Shown piece by piece: positions 1-12,100 of a stretch of 64,000 nt of DNA. Each line of letters starts with the position of its first letter. Positions within the stretch are counted from its first letter, which is position 1. The notes below the pieces were generated by a model. It saw only the letters and a program-made list of their open reading frames with translations, was not told where the DNA came from and did no database searches. A program made the position numbers and the translations under genes. The DNA comes from Vitrella brassicaformis (lineage: Eukaryota; Sar; Vitrellaceae). The stretch covers positions 95,779 to 159,778 of the forward strand of contig CDMY01000130.1 in the NCBI GenBank assembly GCA_001179505.1, in the 5' to 3' direction.

Positions 1-1032
1 CCACCCGCCCACCAGCATCCCCGCCACGGCCTCGCCGCCCTGTGCAGCAGCAGCCCCCGCGGCGGCAGCAGCAGCATAGGGGTTGTTGCCGGCCTGCTCG
101 TATGGTTTGGGCACCACCGAATACTCCATAGCATGCTGTGCTGGAGGAACGGGGGGCTGGGGCGGCGGGAGGGCCATGAGCCGTTGCGCGCCGGCTTCCT
201 GTATTCGCGGGAAGTTGAGGACGTGGTCGGGCACCTTGCGCGTGAAGGGGTGTGGGGTGGACCTGTCTTTGCGCCTGTCGCGGAAACGCTTCTTGGGCTG
301 GGGAGGGAGAGGGGCGCCCGGGGGAAGGGTCGCGACGGTCTCCTGATACACCTTGTGCGAGAGGGTCTCGAACCAATAACTCCTGATCTTGTTCTCCGTC
401 CGACCTGACACCACACCCACGCAGCAATGGCACGTGCATGAGGTCCAGAGGAACACTGACTGACCGGTCCCTGTCTGCCTTTCTCGCCTACCGGGGAGCA
501 TCTTAGCGATTTTGGCCCACTGGTTGCCCAGCTTGGCGTGGGCCTCTACGATGCTGCGCTCCTCGTCGGGCGTAAAGGGGCCGCGGTTGAGGGACGGATC
601 TAGCGTACCCAGCCAACGCTCACGGCACTGACGGCCAGAACGAGTGACTTCCGAGTTCGGAAAGTACGTCTGAGGCGGGCAGGCAGGCACATCCACACAA
701 CCAGAATGACAGAGCAACATAAGTAAGGACGAGCCGCAATCTCCTCTGTGTCGGCTGACCTTGAGGTCCTCTGCGAGTTTCTTCCATGCGATGCTGCCGG
801 TCCTCCGCTGTTTGTTCTGGTCGTCCTTGCTCTGCTGCACGAGTTTGAAGAGCACCTGATCCTCATCTGATCACACACAACCGCACAACGAACGATGCAG
901 TGAAATGCAGTCAATGTTGAGCCAAATTTGCGGTACGGTACCTGGCGTCCAGTTGAGCGCACATCGATGGCCCTTGCCCTTCGCGCCTTCGGCACTGTCG
1001 TTGCTGGGAGGATTAAACACCTCTAGAGCCAT
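1..1032 (-). CDS. R2R3-type Myb DNA-binding protein (partial, runs off left edge)
   Basis: Nuclear DNA-binding protein of the c-Myb/R2R3 class. Exons read on the minus strand are 942-1032, 760-866, 492-669 and 1-404, and all join in frame at GT/AG sites. The start ATG at 1032-1030 opens MALEVFNPPSN. The first Myb repeat begins TPDEDQVLFKLVQQ and ends SGRQCRERWLGTLDPS. The second runs RGPFTPDEERSIVEAHAKLG, then NQWAKIAKMLPG, then across an intron RTENKIRSYWFETLSHKV. The QCRERW and GRTEN-K signatures are those of R2 and R3 of the family. The first repeat carries an insertion and its helix-1 Trp is replaced. Downstream is a basic, proline-rich stretch and then an Ala-rich tract at the window edge; the C-terminus is outside. 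The gene is head-to-head with the AT-hook gene, with about 255 bp between start codons. The family call is firm; target genes are unknown. Confidence 0.92.
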
Positions 1033-1287
1033 CGATGGAGTGAGGAAAAAACGAATTCGACAACTAACAAACGAGAAGCTGCACAATTGAAGCGAAAAAC
1101 GACTACGTAACCCCGCCTCAGCCTGGCTTGACGCGGCACGTCGCCTACTCTTTCGGAGCTCGCAAAAGCTCGCAAAAATCCTTGCAGGAAGAGAGCCACA
1201 TCGGCGTTGATTAGGCCGCCTGTGGTATCGCATTCGTCAGGCGGAATCGTACCTTGCGTCAGATCTGCTGTTTGCCGCGCGAGATGC
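1033..1287. promoter_or_regulatory. Short shared intergenic region between divergent nuclear-factor genes
   Basis: About 255 bp separate the start codons of the Myb gene (minus) and the AT-hook gene (plus). The two probably share a bidirectional promoter and both 5' untranslated regions must lie here. I see no TATA box I would defend. The assignment is by position only. Confidence 0.4.
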
Positions 1288-2174
1288 ATGGCTACACCGC
1301 ACACAGAAACGACCTCTCGTCAGCATCCTGCTGACGGCGACCACCATCACCCGCACCCGCACGGCGAGACCCATCCTCCTCCCACCACCACAGTGCCTAG
1401 CGAGCGCGAGGAGCACCCTTCTGTTGATCTGGCGCATCCATCGAGTCGGCTTACCTCGCGGCTGGTGAGCGTGCCGGGCAGCTCCCCGTACGCATACCCG
1501 TTTGCTTCGTCGGATAGGGAGGGTCTAGAGGAGGGACAGCTGGAGCACACCAGGAGCGAGCGCACCGAGACATTCGACGACGACACCATGTCCATCAAGT
1601 CGCAGCACAAACGCATGAGATCCGGTGGGGGGGGGACAGACGAAGAGAGGGAGATGGGAGCGGAGGGGAGGGGAGGGGAAGGGTAGACAGACCACACACG
1701 ATTGACGTATGCACACATGCATGCATGCACATGTTGTGGGTCGTTTCTGTGTCATGTGTTGTGGTCGTGCAGAGTTAGGTGATGTGCCCGAGTTGCACAA
1801 CTGGGACGAGCGGCACTCGGCCCGGGAGCAGCGCCGCATCGAGAACTACATCAAGATGATCCAGGCTAGCGAGTCCAAGGCCGACCACCGGGGCGCCACG
1901 TCGCCCACCGGCCAGACGGAGAGCGGCTCGTCGGGCGCCGCCGTGGGTGGCAAGAAGGAGAGGGGGGTCAAGCGCAAGGACATGGACAAGGACAAGGACA
2001 AGGACAAGGATAGCAAGCCGGGCAAGAGGGGGGCAGGGGCGAAGGGGGAGGGCAAGGTGGCCGGTGGGGCCACCGAAGAGGGGGAGAAACATGTGCGGGT
2101 GAGAGGGGAGGGGAGGAGAGGAGAGGAGTGGAGAGGAGAGGAGGGAAAGGCGTGTATGTATGCATGTCTGCAAA

Positions 2175-2212
<38 letters not shown>

Positions 2213-3183
2213 TGCGTGCGTGCGTGTGTGTGTATGTGGTCTGGTTTGGTCAGCGCCGTGGCCGTCCCCCCAAGGAGCGTGTAGTGGATGAGACGACACC
2301 GCTCGCTGAGGCGCTCAGTAAGCCATGCACCACACAATGAACGGCAGGGCTGATGCATGCGGACATGTATGTATGCTTTTATCTGTGTGATGTTTGCTGT
2401 TTCTCCTCTTGTGTGCCAGAGAGTGGTCGTCGTTCTGCCGTCAGCCCTCAGCAGGCCCAGGCCAAAGCCAAAGCAGCGGGAAAAGCCAAGCACAGGTAAC
2501 CACACAACACAACACGCCAAAGCCGCGGACGCTCATTCGTCTCTATCCCTCCCTGTTTGTTGGTCAGTGAGCCGCGTATCGCTCCCAGTGATGCGATGCC
2601 GCCCCAGCACCACCCGCCTGCCATGGCTCCCCCGCTGCCCACCAACCCCTCAGCAGCACCAACATCTGAGGATGAGGACCGCCAGAGCTACGCCTTCTCG
2701 CCCTCCGCTGCATCGCACCATGCCCCTCTGCTGCACCCCCGCCCCATTCCCATCCCCGGCCAACACCCCGTGGTGACTCTGCCCCCCGCTGCCAATGTCG
2801 TCACCATGATTGCCGACGTGGCCCCGCCGAACACCACTGAGGACAAGGAGAAGGAGCAGGCCAAAGCCAAGGGGGAGGGCGACGTGCCGATGCAGCCGGT
2901 CGTGGTGGTGCCCTCCCAACCGTCGCCCTCCCCCCTGGCCATGCGTGTCCTCGACCCCGCCAAGGAGGTCGACCGGCGCATTCTGGCCCGGCGGGACAAG
3001 AAGGAGCGGCGCGCCAAGGAGAGGGCCGCCAAGGCGCAAGAGCTGCAACAGAAGAAACTTATGCGGGAGGCGGCCAAGGCTAAGGCGGCGGAAGAAGAGC
3101 AGAGCAAGGGACAGCAGGGGGAGGGAGAGGGAGAGGGGGAGAAGCCAGATGGGAATACGGGCAAGGAGGAGGGAGAGATATGA
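1288..3183 (+). CDS. AT-hook protein with basic, low-complexity C-terminus
   Basis: Likely nuclear, chromatin-associated protein. Exons are 1288-1624, 1773-2098, 2254-2317, 2420-2495 and 2568-3183 (stop TGA 3181-3183), all joining in frame. The N-terminus is His/Pro/Ser/Glu-rich. Exon 2 has a charged helical motif, HNWDERHSAREQRRIENY followed by IKMIQASE, then a KDKDKDKD lysine/aspartate repeat. Exon 3 encodes RRGRPPKER, a typical AT-hook core for minor-groove DNA binding. The last exon is Pro-rich and ends in a highly charged KERRAKERAAKA-type coiled helix and a Glu/Gly-rich tail. The REQRRIENY helix weakly recalls a charged helix in Set3/UpSET-type chromatin proteins, but no SET or PHD domain is present and I would not assign it there. 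It lies head-to-head with the Myb gene, which fits a nuclear role. The second intron is a long TC/TG microsatellite. Confidence 0.8.
2176..2233. repeat. TC/TG compound microsatellite inside an intron
   Basis: A run of CT dinucleotides passes directly into a TG run and then TGCG/TGTG repeats. It lies wholly in the intron between exons 2 and 3 of the AT-hook gene, just before the acceptor, and may act as an extended polypyrimidine tract. Confidence 0.9.
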
Positions 3184-4101
3184 TGGGATGGCTGGCTGGC
3201 TGGCTGGCTGGTACCTATCGTGATGCATTCATTCTTTCGTTCATGTGTGCGGCACCATCCATCCATCCATCCCCCATCTGTGTGTATTGCTATTGTCACT
3301 TTGTTTGTCTATGCATACATTGCTGGCACTGGGTGGTGGCAGTGGGTTGCTGAGTTTGAATTGAATCAGATTCTGCCGATTGATGGTCGATCGATCGCTG
3401 CCCCTGATGTATCACACTGACTGCAGCGCAGTAGCGCAGATCGACGACTGTATTTATTTGTATACATCGTAGCTGGCTGACGATATGTATACATATGCAT
3501 TGTATGTGTATGTGTGTGTGTGCGTATGTGTGTGTGTGTGCGGACACATGCATCACGTCCCGTCACACGATTTATATCCATCGAATCATTGAGTACACCA
3601 GGCGTCGAGCGGGTCTGAGGAAGACAAACAGACAAGCACAAAGCAGCGAACGAACCCACGAACGACACAGACAGACATTTTCGTCCAACCATTTCACCGG
3701 CGTGCGTTCCCGAGCACAGAGAGCATTGCATATCCACCTGTTTGCTGCATCTGCCCTCTGCGTGCTGCGTGTTGCGTGTCCGTGTTGCGTGTTAGGATTT
3801 TCATGTCAGGGCCTTCATTCATTCATCTTAACTCCGTCCGCATGTTCGTAGGCTCGGCGAGGGGATCAGACGCGACAGCTTGGCGAGGGAAACAACAGCA
3901 TCAGAGGTTTGCTTCGGTTTGTGGGTGCGGGTATGAAGTTTTCAACGGCTTAAAACAGCTTCAACGTTGACAGAGCCAGACAGATAGATGATGACCGGCT
4001 TCTCCCGAACCCACTTTTGTCGGCATGCGCTTCCTCTGCCCCTGTCTCAAAGTGTTTGCGTCATCAACCCACTTGATCGATCTGTCTGCCTCTCCATTCG
4101 C
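3184..4101. other. Intergenic spacer with simple repeats
   Basis: No coding exon that I can support. It holds the 3' flank of the AT-hook gene with a TGGC tetranucleotide run (about 3187-3212), a CATC run (3257-3272), and a TG-rich stretch (3505-3540). Short open frames here are TG/CA-repeat artefacts. Confidence 0.7.
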
Positions 4102-5591
4102 TCAGGCCGTCTCCTTCCTCTCATTCTTCCCTTCAGGCTGTGGCTGTTTGGGAAGGTCGAAGAAATCTTCCTCGAGTGTGTATGCGTGCGTGTCTCCTGG
4201 TCGCCGGACCCCAATTTGAGGCGCAAGGCAGCCGTTGGAACTCTTAGAGAGGCTAGCTTTCAGCATGTATTTGGCGATCAGTGGCGTGCAAAAAGCACGG
4301 TGCAATCGCTCTTTGCCACGCCATCGCTCTTTGTGAAGCACCAGCACGGTTGACTGCACGAGGCACATGACCTGTAGGCCAAGACATACATGCGCGTGAA
4401 TCACCGCAGCAGCATGGAGGCGTATGGATAGCTATTGAGCTACCTGGTGGGCCTGGCTGCCTTGGGGGAAGCTGGAGTGGATGGTGATGGATGCAGGCAT
4501 TAGGTCATCGGCTCGAGCGTTGGTCGGGCCGCCAAAGGTTCGCTCCCCTTTCGCCACGCACTCCTTGGTCAGCTCTTCGAGCTGCGGCCAGGCATCGAGG
4601 AGGTCGAAGAAGAAGCGTGTGTCAAGGTCCATTGCCTCCTGCAACCCCTTTCTCTCCTTCACGAGGTGGAGTGTCATGTGGTAGCGCTTGTCGCGTTTGG
4701 CCTCCTTGTCCTCGACCTTGCGGACCTCAAGGTCAATCTTGCCAGGAATGTCATTGCCAGTGACGTTGCCGGTGTCCATGTCCTCGAGTTCATCGAGCAA
4801 TTCCTCAAGAAGGTGCGATCGAAGGATGTGGGTTGAAAATATTGCCGTCTGCGTATTCTGCAGCTTTCTTGTCATTTTTCTGCAGCTGTCGTATCTCTCT
4901 TTGCTTGCTTTGGGAGCGAAGCGGAATCCGAAACTCTGGTACCAGAAACCTGGAATGGCACAAGACAGATCGACAAAGAACGGGTGCCATGACTGCTAAA
5001 CTGTGCCTTTACATATCCGCGTACCCACCCGCTTTTTGTAGGGTGTACAAAGCTTTGATGCTGCTGGCGTCCTGTTACAGCAGACCAAGGGAGACAGGCA
5101 GACTTGTGAGTATACAGGCTCACTCCCATCGTAACCTTGATGATCGTTTCCTTGCAGCCCCACTCAGCGCCATACGTATCAAGGAATGCAAGCAATGCAA
5201 CCAAGAGCGTGTTGCCGTTGAGTTCCTTGCCTTTGTCCACCCTTAGTTACCAGAGACGAGAGAGAGAGAGAGAGAGAGCATGACTTGTGCTTATCTGTGC
5301 TTAATTCGCCTACCGGTAGACTTCACAGACGCGCGTCTCCTTTCCCCGATCCATGAGGCGCAAAAGGCTTACGCCATCTCCAGCGGGCGTCATGCCCGCT
5401 GCGCTTAACATGACACCGAACCAACGCCCGACGGGGATTCCCTGGACGGCCCTCAGTGCGACCCAATTCTCGGACTCCGATGATTTCTGCAAGAGCAGGA
5501 CCACATTCAGATGATGTTTGCCCTTGAGGTTGGACTGAAGGCGGCTGCTGAACTTGTCGGACACATCGACAGAGCAACTACATCCATGCAT
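4102..5591 (-). CDS. Unrecognised multi-exon protein
   Basis: I do not recognise this protein. Minus-strand blocks look coding. The 5' block (about 5321-5591) includes NLKGKHHLNVVLLLQKSS and ends VCEVYR at a GTAGGC donor. This joins in frame to a block starting VDKGKELNGNTLLVALLAFL and ending IIKVTMG. A block near 4990-4840 reads RIPLRSQSKQREIRQLQ. A Glu-rich block (4432-4840) contains LLEELLDELEDMD, GKIDLEVRKVEDKEAKRDK and DLLDAWPQLEELTKE. A probable last exon ends at 4102 after EEDFFDLPKQPQPEG. The middle joins are uncertain: the frame changes near 4830 without a clean intron. It could be a soluble helical protein; no domain can be named. Neighbours give no functional hint. Confidence 0.5.
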
Positions 5592-6108
5592 TGCAGCCAG
5601 CGGCCAAGAAAGTCAACACAAGAAAAGCATCTGTCTGCATCAAAGCAGCTCATGCCTACTCATGCCTTTCCTCCTTGAAGTTTTTCTTGTCCACCTGATC
5701 TCGATTGGGTCCACAGGGAAGCTCACGGGCGGGGATGAACAGCTGGGCCCTTCAGTGGTCTTTTCCACTGAAGAGGATAACAACACGTGGCCTGCACCGC
5801 CCTCCAGCTGACTGAAAAGGATCAGGGCAGTGCAGAGCGACCATGCACGAGAATGGACGACCATGCCTGAAAATCCCGATTCCCATTCGTAACCCTCCAG
5901 CTGACTGAAAAAGGGGGCAGCTCGTGGGGGCTGGATGGGGGCGTCTCCCCGAAAAAAGAGCCAGGAGCATCTCCTTCTCAATCTTGGACGCTCTCACCGA
6001 GCATCCACGACTCAGCATGAGTGCTGTTGACCGTCCACCTTGATGGATGATGAATTTCTGAGCCGTTGGGCCCCGTGAAACCCACAGAAAATGGAAAAAT
6101 ACTGAAAA
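5592..6108. other. Intergenic spacer with a short direct repeat
   Basis: It separates a minus-strand gene from the start of the giant plus-strand gene. It contains two copies of CCTCCAGCTGACTGAAAA about 96 bp apart (near 5801 and 5897). No exon could be supported. The promoter of the giant gene should lie at its right end. Confidence 0.55.
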
Positions 6109-9100
6109 ATGGCGCACGAAGATGACGGTCTGCCGCTCGACGAGCAGCATGACGAAGCGCATGACGATTTTTTGCTCGACGATTTGCTTAATGCTCCGCG
6201 GGCTTCAGCTGACGCGGCACAGGTTCGCTGCATCTGGATACAACCAAATGGATACGAGTAACATATGCGTCAGCACTCGTGTTTCGATCTTGCAGGCGTC
6301 GGCTGCGGAGAGCCATCCATCGACAAGGGCTCCACACGGTGGCAGATCCACTCAGGTACGTGCAAGATGCGGGGGAGACGGAGCATCGTCTGTTTGCTTC
6401 TGAACAAAATGTTGTGCATTCACGGCGCATGCAGGCTCCTGTGCCGCCTGTGATGCAGACACCTGTGTATGTGCTGCGGCCGAGTGACAATTCGGGGGGC
6501 AAGAGAGGCGTGTCGTCACGCGCCAAGTCTGCTGGCAGGAAGGCGGGTAGGCGTGCAACCGACACGTTCATGTTGTGCAGGCATTCAATATGCGTGTGTG
6601 TCTGTCTGTGTGTGCTTGTCCATGCAGCCAGCAGCAAATCGCATGGAGGGGCGTCGCTGATGCCGTCGGCGAGGAAAGGCAGTGAAGGGGCCTTGCTGAG
6701 GTAACCCGTTGATGTGTGCAGGGAGATGTCAATACGTGTCCACGTGTGTGTATACAGTGAGAAGGATCGGGCCGAGAGGTATTTCTCTGTCCGTGACGAG
6801 AACAATGCGCTCAAGAGACACCAGGCGCAACTGAATGAGCAAATCAGGGCCCTCACGGTGCGCATTCATTCAGTCAGTCAGTCATTTTCTGTCGTCTCTC
6901 CGTTTGGCACAAGTCTACACATGCGTACCTACGTAGGTGAAGTTGCAGCGGCTGCAGGGTGATTTGGTCAAGTCGTCCGCCTATCCGTGCGAAGGCCTCG
7001 TGTCCGACGAGATCGAGCAGCTCAGAGAAGTACGCGCACACGAATACTCTCATACTTATGTCAGGAGCTCATATGTTAGGAACTGCTCGAGGCCAATGAG
7101 AGGATCCGAAAGCAGGAGAGGCTCCTGGCCCACGATCCAAGCCTCAAGGTGACTGTGTGCCTGAACGGAGTATGCGTTTATGTCCACACGTCTTGCTTCT
7201 GCATGCAGCTCCTTTCTCACGGAGGAGGCTATCTGCGTGCCAGGGCAGCAATGTACACATGCCCACGGGAGGATCGACACACAATCATTTGGAAGTATAA
7301 TGTCCATTGTGTTGTGTAGGCCCTTGCCGTCTCTGCCTTCCCCGAGACGCTCTGAGTCGCCCATTGTGCACTCGCTCAGGTGTGCATCCAATTTGCACAT
7401 ATGAGGGTCGAATGGACTTGAATACATGTCTTCATGATGTGTCCAGGTGTCAGCTGGCTCACGCAAAGGAGCAGACAGAGAGGTTTCAGGTGTGTCGATA
7501 TTCCGTGGGTAACATTTACACGTTGGCCACGTGTCTCTTCCTTTCAAATGCAGGCGCAGAACGAGCAACTAATCGATCAGCTCCACAAGATGGCCGGCAG
7601 TGGCATCAAGCAGACAGCCACAGAAGTACGCGTGAGAATGCTTCAAAGAAGGCCGATTGACATGTTCACGTACACACAAATTGCAACAGGACCGCATGGC
7701 TGTCTCGGCGCCTTCATCCAGCGATTATGAGGTGGAGAATCTCCGCAAGAGGCTCAGAGAGGTGAGACGAGCACATGCATCCGTTTATGTACAATGTGGG
7801 CAATCACGTGGGCATGGGAATGCCTGCAGGCTGACGACGAGAGGCGTTCGCTGATGTCCAAGATCCAGCAGCTAGCAGAGAATCCCTTCCTCAGTGCCCT
7901 CGAGGGCAAGTAAGCATGTCGCCACACGTGGATCTGTGTTCATGGCCTTGCGTACAGGCTCGTGTCTGAGCGAACACTGCAAGAAATGGAAGAGCGACTC
8001 AAGAAGAAAGAAGAGGTGCTTCAACCCACACACACCTGTGTCTCCGTATGCATGACGTCCAGCCACATGCGCCTAATTCGTGTCTGTCTGCAGGAGGCTC
8101 GTAATGTCCAGGACCAGCTGGACATACTGGAGTCAGAGCGCAAGAGACGCGCAGCCGAGATCGACATGGAGAGGCAGCAGGTCAGTCCCTACACGCATGT
8201 GTTGTGTTGCCTGCATTGGGCGTTGTGTGTACGTACAGTATAGGTCGGCCATCGAGCAAAATGAGAGGCTGAAAGTGCGACTGGAAGACAGAGACAACCA
8301 ACTGGCGTCATTCCATGTGAGCACAGAGAGTCGTGGATTGACGTGCGGGTGTGCATGTGTGCGTCTCTCAATCTATCGACAGGATCGCTTGCGCATTTTC
8401 ATGGGCGTCCTGTCGTCCACCGAGCAGGTACATGAACAGCAAGGAATCAACGTGTATTTCTGTGTGAACGAGTGGTCATTTGTGCGAATCGATTATGCAC
8501 ACAGGAGTTCGTGCAGCAGTTCCTTGGAGAGCTGATGGAAAAGGACATCAGAGAGGGAAAAAGGCTAGCTCCGGGTGGCAATATGCTCCAGTGTAGGCGC
8601 ACAACTATGCGAACACTGGGGCCATGCCCACACAAACGGATGTCCATGTGTGTGCAGTGGTCGATCAGCTGCGTCTGGAGAAGGCCCAGCTGGCAGAGGA
8701 AGTGCAAGCCGCACACTCCCTTCTCAAACGGTATGTAAGATACACACATGTTCATGTCAATCTGAACATGTGTTGGTCCTCTCACGTATACAGTGAGACG
8801 GCGATCGCGTCGTCTCTCCGCTCGTTACACGACACCGACATAAATGAGCTGACGGACCAAATCTCGGCAATGGGTACATACTTCTGCCGACGCAAGATCG
8901 TAGATACTCACAATCGTTTCCACGTGTGCAGCGGTTGATTCGGGCAAGTGGCGCATGTTGGCGGACCAAAGGCAGCACGCCATGCGAGAACTGCAGACCG
9001 AGCTGGCAAAAGCAGGCACCAGCCAGGTACGCAAATACACGCATGTGAACATCCTCAAGCACAAAATGCTGTATGAGCAGGATCGGCTTTTCGAGCGTCC

Positions 9101-12100
9101 CGACATGCAGCCTAGCGGAGAGAATTCGCTCGGTGCCTTCATGCATAGACCGCGCATGGATGATTTCACTTCCAAATTGACATGTGTGGATGCAGACATC
9201 TACATTGGCCAGGGGCAGATCGAGTCGGCTGTTGTGGGCGGCGATGAGGGGACAAGCTCATGCATACTGGTCGAGTTCTATGACTATGACGCGGCCGGCA
9301 CACAGGTAGGCAGGCATCCCTCGTCGAATGCACTGCCTACTTGTGTCTTTGTGTTTGTCTCTTGATAGCACGCGATTGGTCTGTCGCCTCGCTATGGGTC
9401 GATGGTCTCCTTTCCCCTGCAACCCGACGAACGCACACTCGATCACATACAGAAGGCACGTTGGGAGATACCAACACGGAGACGTGTGTGTATCCGTACT
9501 CATGTGTCCGTGCGCTCACACAGGAAGGGCTGCACATGGAGCTGTGTGTATTGCGTGAGCCTGGCGAGCGGCCGATGACCCTGGGCAGGTGCCAGGTGCC
9601 CCTGGGCGACATCCTCAATGCGACACCAGCATACCCCAGCCCAGCTGTCAGAGGCACGGCTACATTCGTCGGTACCAATGGATGTAGGGCCGCATTTGGA
9701 GATGCGTATACTTGCGTGTGCGGCTGTTGCACACATCAGGTGATGGTCGGGCGGTTGGACGAGTGGACTATCGGATACGTATACGCAGCCCGATCATCGA
9801 GCATATCGACGTGCACAAAGGAAAGGTCAGCGTGACTATGGACTTGTGGATACACAAGCAATTGTGTTTATGTCAATTCTTGCAGCGGCAGCTGGTCGAT
9901 GCGCAGGCTGCGACGGAAGCACGGATGATGATCCCCCATGGCGTGCAGGGCATCGACAGCTCACTGCTGGCCCGTATGTATACTGTGCCACACAGTTGTG
10001 CTCATTCACTTGAATGCCCACGCATTTGTGTTTGTGCAGCTACGCCAGTCCACACTCTCCTGATCAACGGTACGGTACAAACACATCGATATGCGTACAT
10101 GTCTCTCCTCATGCGAGCGTGTCTCTATCCACGACAGTTGAGAGCATTAGCGGTCTGCCTCCCTCTGCGCGATCATATGTGTACTTCGAACTCCCCGAAG
10201 GCAAGAGGCACTTCACGCAGACAATGCAAGGCGGCGATCCACGGTGACTCACCCAGCAACGTGCACGTACAGGGTCTGTACGTCTTTGTTCGCGTACACA
10301 TAGGTTTGAGAGTGAGTGTCGTGTGCGCATCAACGTGAGCGATGCGGCAGCTCTCCAGTGGATGTCGCAGCAGGCACTCCACTGCTTCGTCTTCGACGAC
10401 ACCGCTGAAGATACATCACAAGTGCGCATACGTGTGTACACAAGACATCGACATATGTACACACGAAGGTACTGCAGGCGGCTGTGCTGGGCGAGTGCCA
10501 CGCGTCTCTCATGCCGCTGCTGCTCAAGGTAGGGTAAATGGTCCCTATTTATACACATCTATCTCCTTCGCATCTCGATCTTCGTATGCAGGCCTCACAC
10601 GTGCTTCGCGAGTCGAAATGCCTCTCTGATCCATCCACCGGCAAAATGACAGCCGCACAGCTGCACGTACAGGTGAGTGAACACCCACGTGTATGTCCAT
10701 GTGCAGCTCTATCATTCTTACCAACTCGTTCAAACAGGCCCGCTGGCAGGACATTCACCTCGCTGATGTGCCTGAGGCACCGCCAATTGCACCTCAGATG
10801 TCTATGCACACAGATGCTGAGGGGGCTCGCCAGCAGCCACAGCCGCAGCAGCAGCCTTCCTGTGACCACGTTGCTCTCCGCATTGCCGCCAAGATGCCCG
10901 CGATCGAAACCGACTTCACTCGCGCATGGAACATGATTGGCGCCAAGAGGTGGGCGGACCGTGATCAGGGTAGACAGACACAATACAAGTCCCTGTCTCA
11001 GCAACGGTCTTCTCTCATCGCGGGAGCTCTCACATCTCCTGCTGTCGTTGCCCTTCGGCCTGTCGCGTGATGGAGCAAACCTCTTGATATCATATTGCCC
11101 AGCATTGCCGACCGACAGGGAGAGCTTTCTCACCTTCGTGCAAAAACACGGAGGTCAAATCGACCAGGGGCACCGACAGCTGATTGAGAGGATCGCTGGC
11201 GCATTCGAGAGAAGTCACAAGACGGCCGATCAGATATTCAGGCAAGCACACGACACAAGCGATCCGTGTACAAATTGCATTCTGTGTATGGATGGATGTG
11301 CTTGCTTTGCTCCCAGCGAGGTCGACATTGACCGTTCCGGCCGGCTTTCGCAGCACGAGTTCTCCAGGCTCTTGCTGGCTTTTGATGACTCGCTGACAGA
11401 CAGTGACCTCGGCCTGCTGTGGCACAATGCAGACAAAGACGGCTCAGGCAACATTGACAGAGACGAATTTGCCAAATTGTTTTTCAGACACAGAGGGAGA
11501 GCTGCTACTGGTGAGTGAGTGATCCTCTTGTCTGTCCTGTTTGCTTGTTCGCTTCCTTTCTCTGCAGATAGCACCATCGTCCATCTGCTGGATCGCCTGA
11601 GAAAGCGCGCAATCAGCGAATGGCTCTTTGGCGGCATCCGGGAGACACACGTCGACCGTGTTGACATGTCAGAGCGGCTGAGGGAACTCTCATGCGGGCT
11701 GTCGAACAAAGAACTCGAGCAGGTCATTCCGAGACTCAGACACACACACACACACACACACACAGACATTCGCAGTCCCCCATTTCTCTATTGTCAGTTG
11801 CTCGACCACTTTGCTGCGAGAAATGGATTGGTTGATGTGGAATCCCTTCGGCGTGAGCTCGACAAACCCCCAGGCGGCATTGACTTGTTGGTGCACAACC
11901 TGGGCAGCCGCATCCGGAGGGCAATCGAGCGCACAGGTTGGTCACGTTACCGCATGGGGTGAATGCTCCCTCTCTCTCTGTGTGTGTCATGGCGTGCAGG
12001 CGCATCGATTGAGGACATATTTGCCCGTGTGGATGAGGATGGCTCAGGGCGGTTGGAAAGAGCAGAGTTCCGGGCATTTGTTGAGAGGTTTGAGCCCTCG

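Noticed and set aside
1775-2520. Minus-strand frames of 174-224 codons opposite the AT-hook gene
   Set aside because: They are reverse readings of lysine-rich exons and TC/TG repeats, with no splice support.
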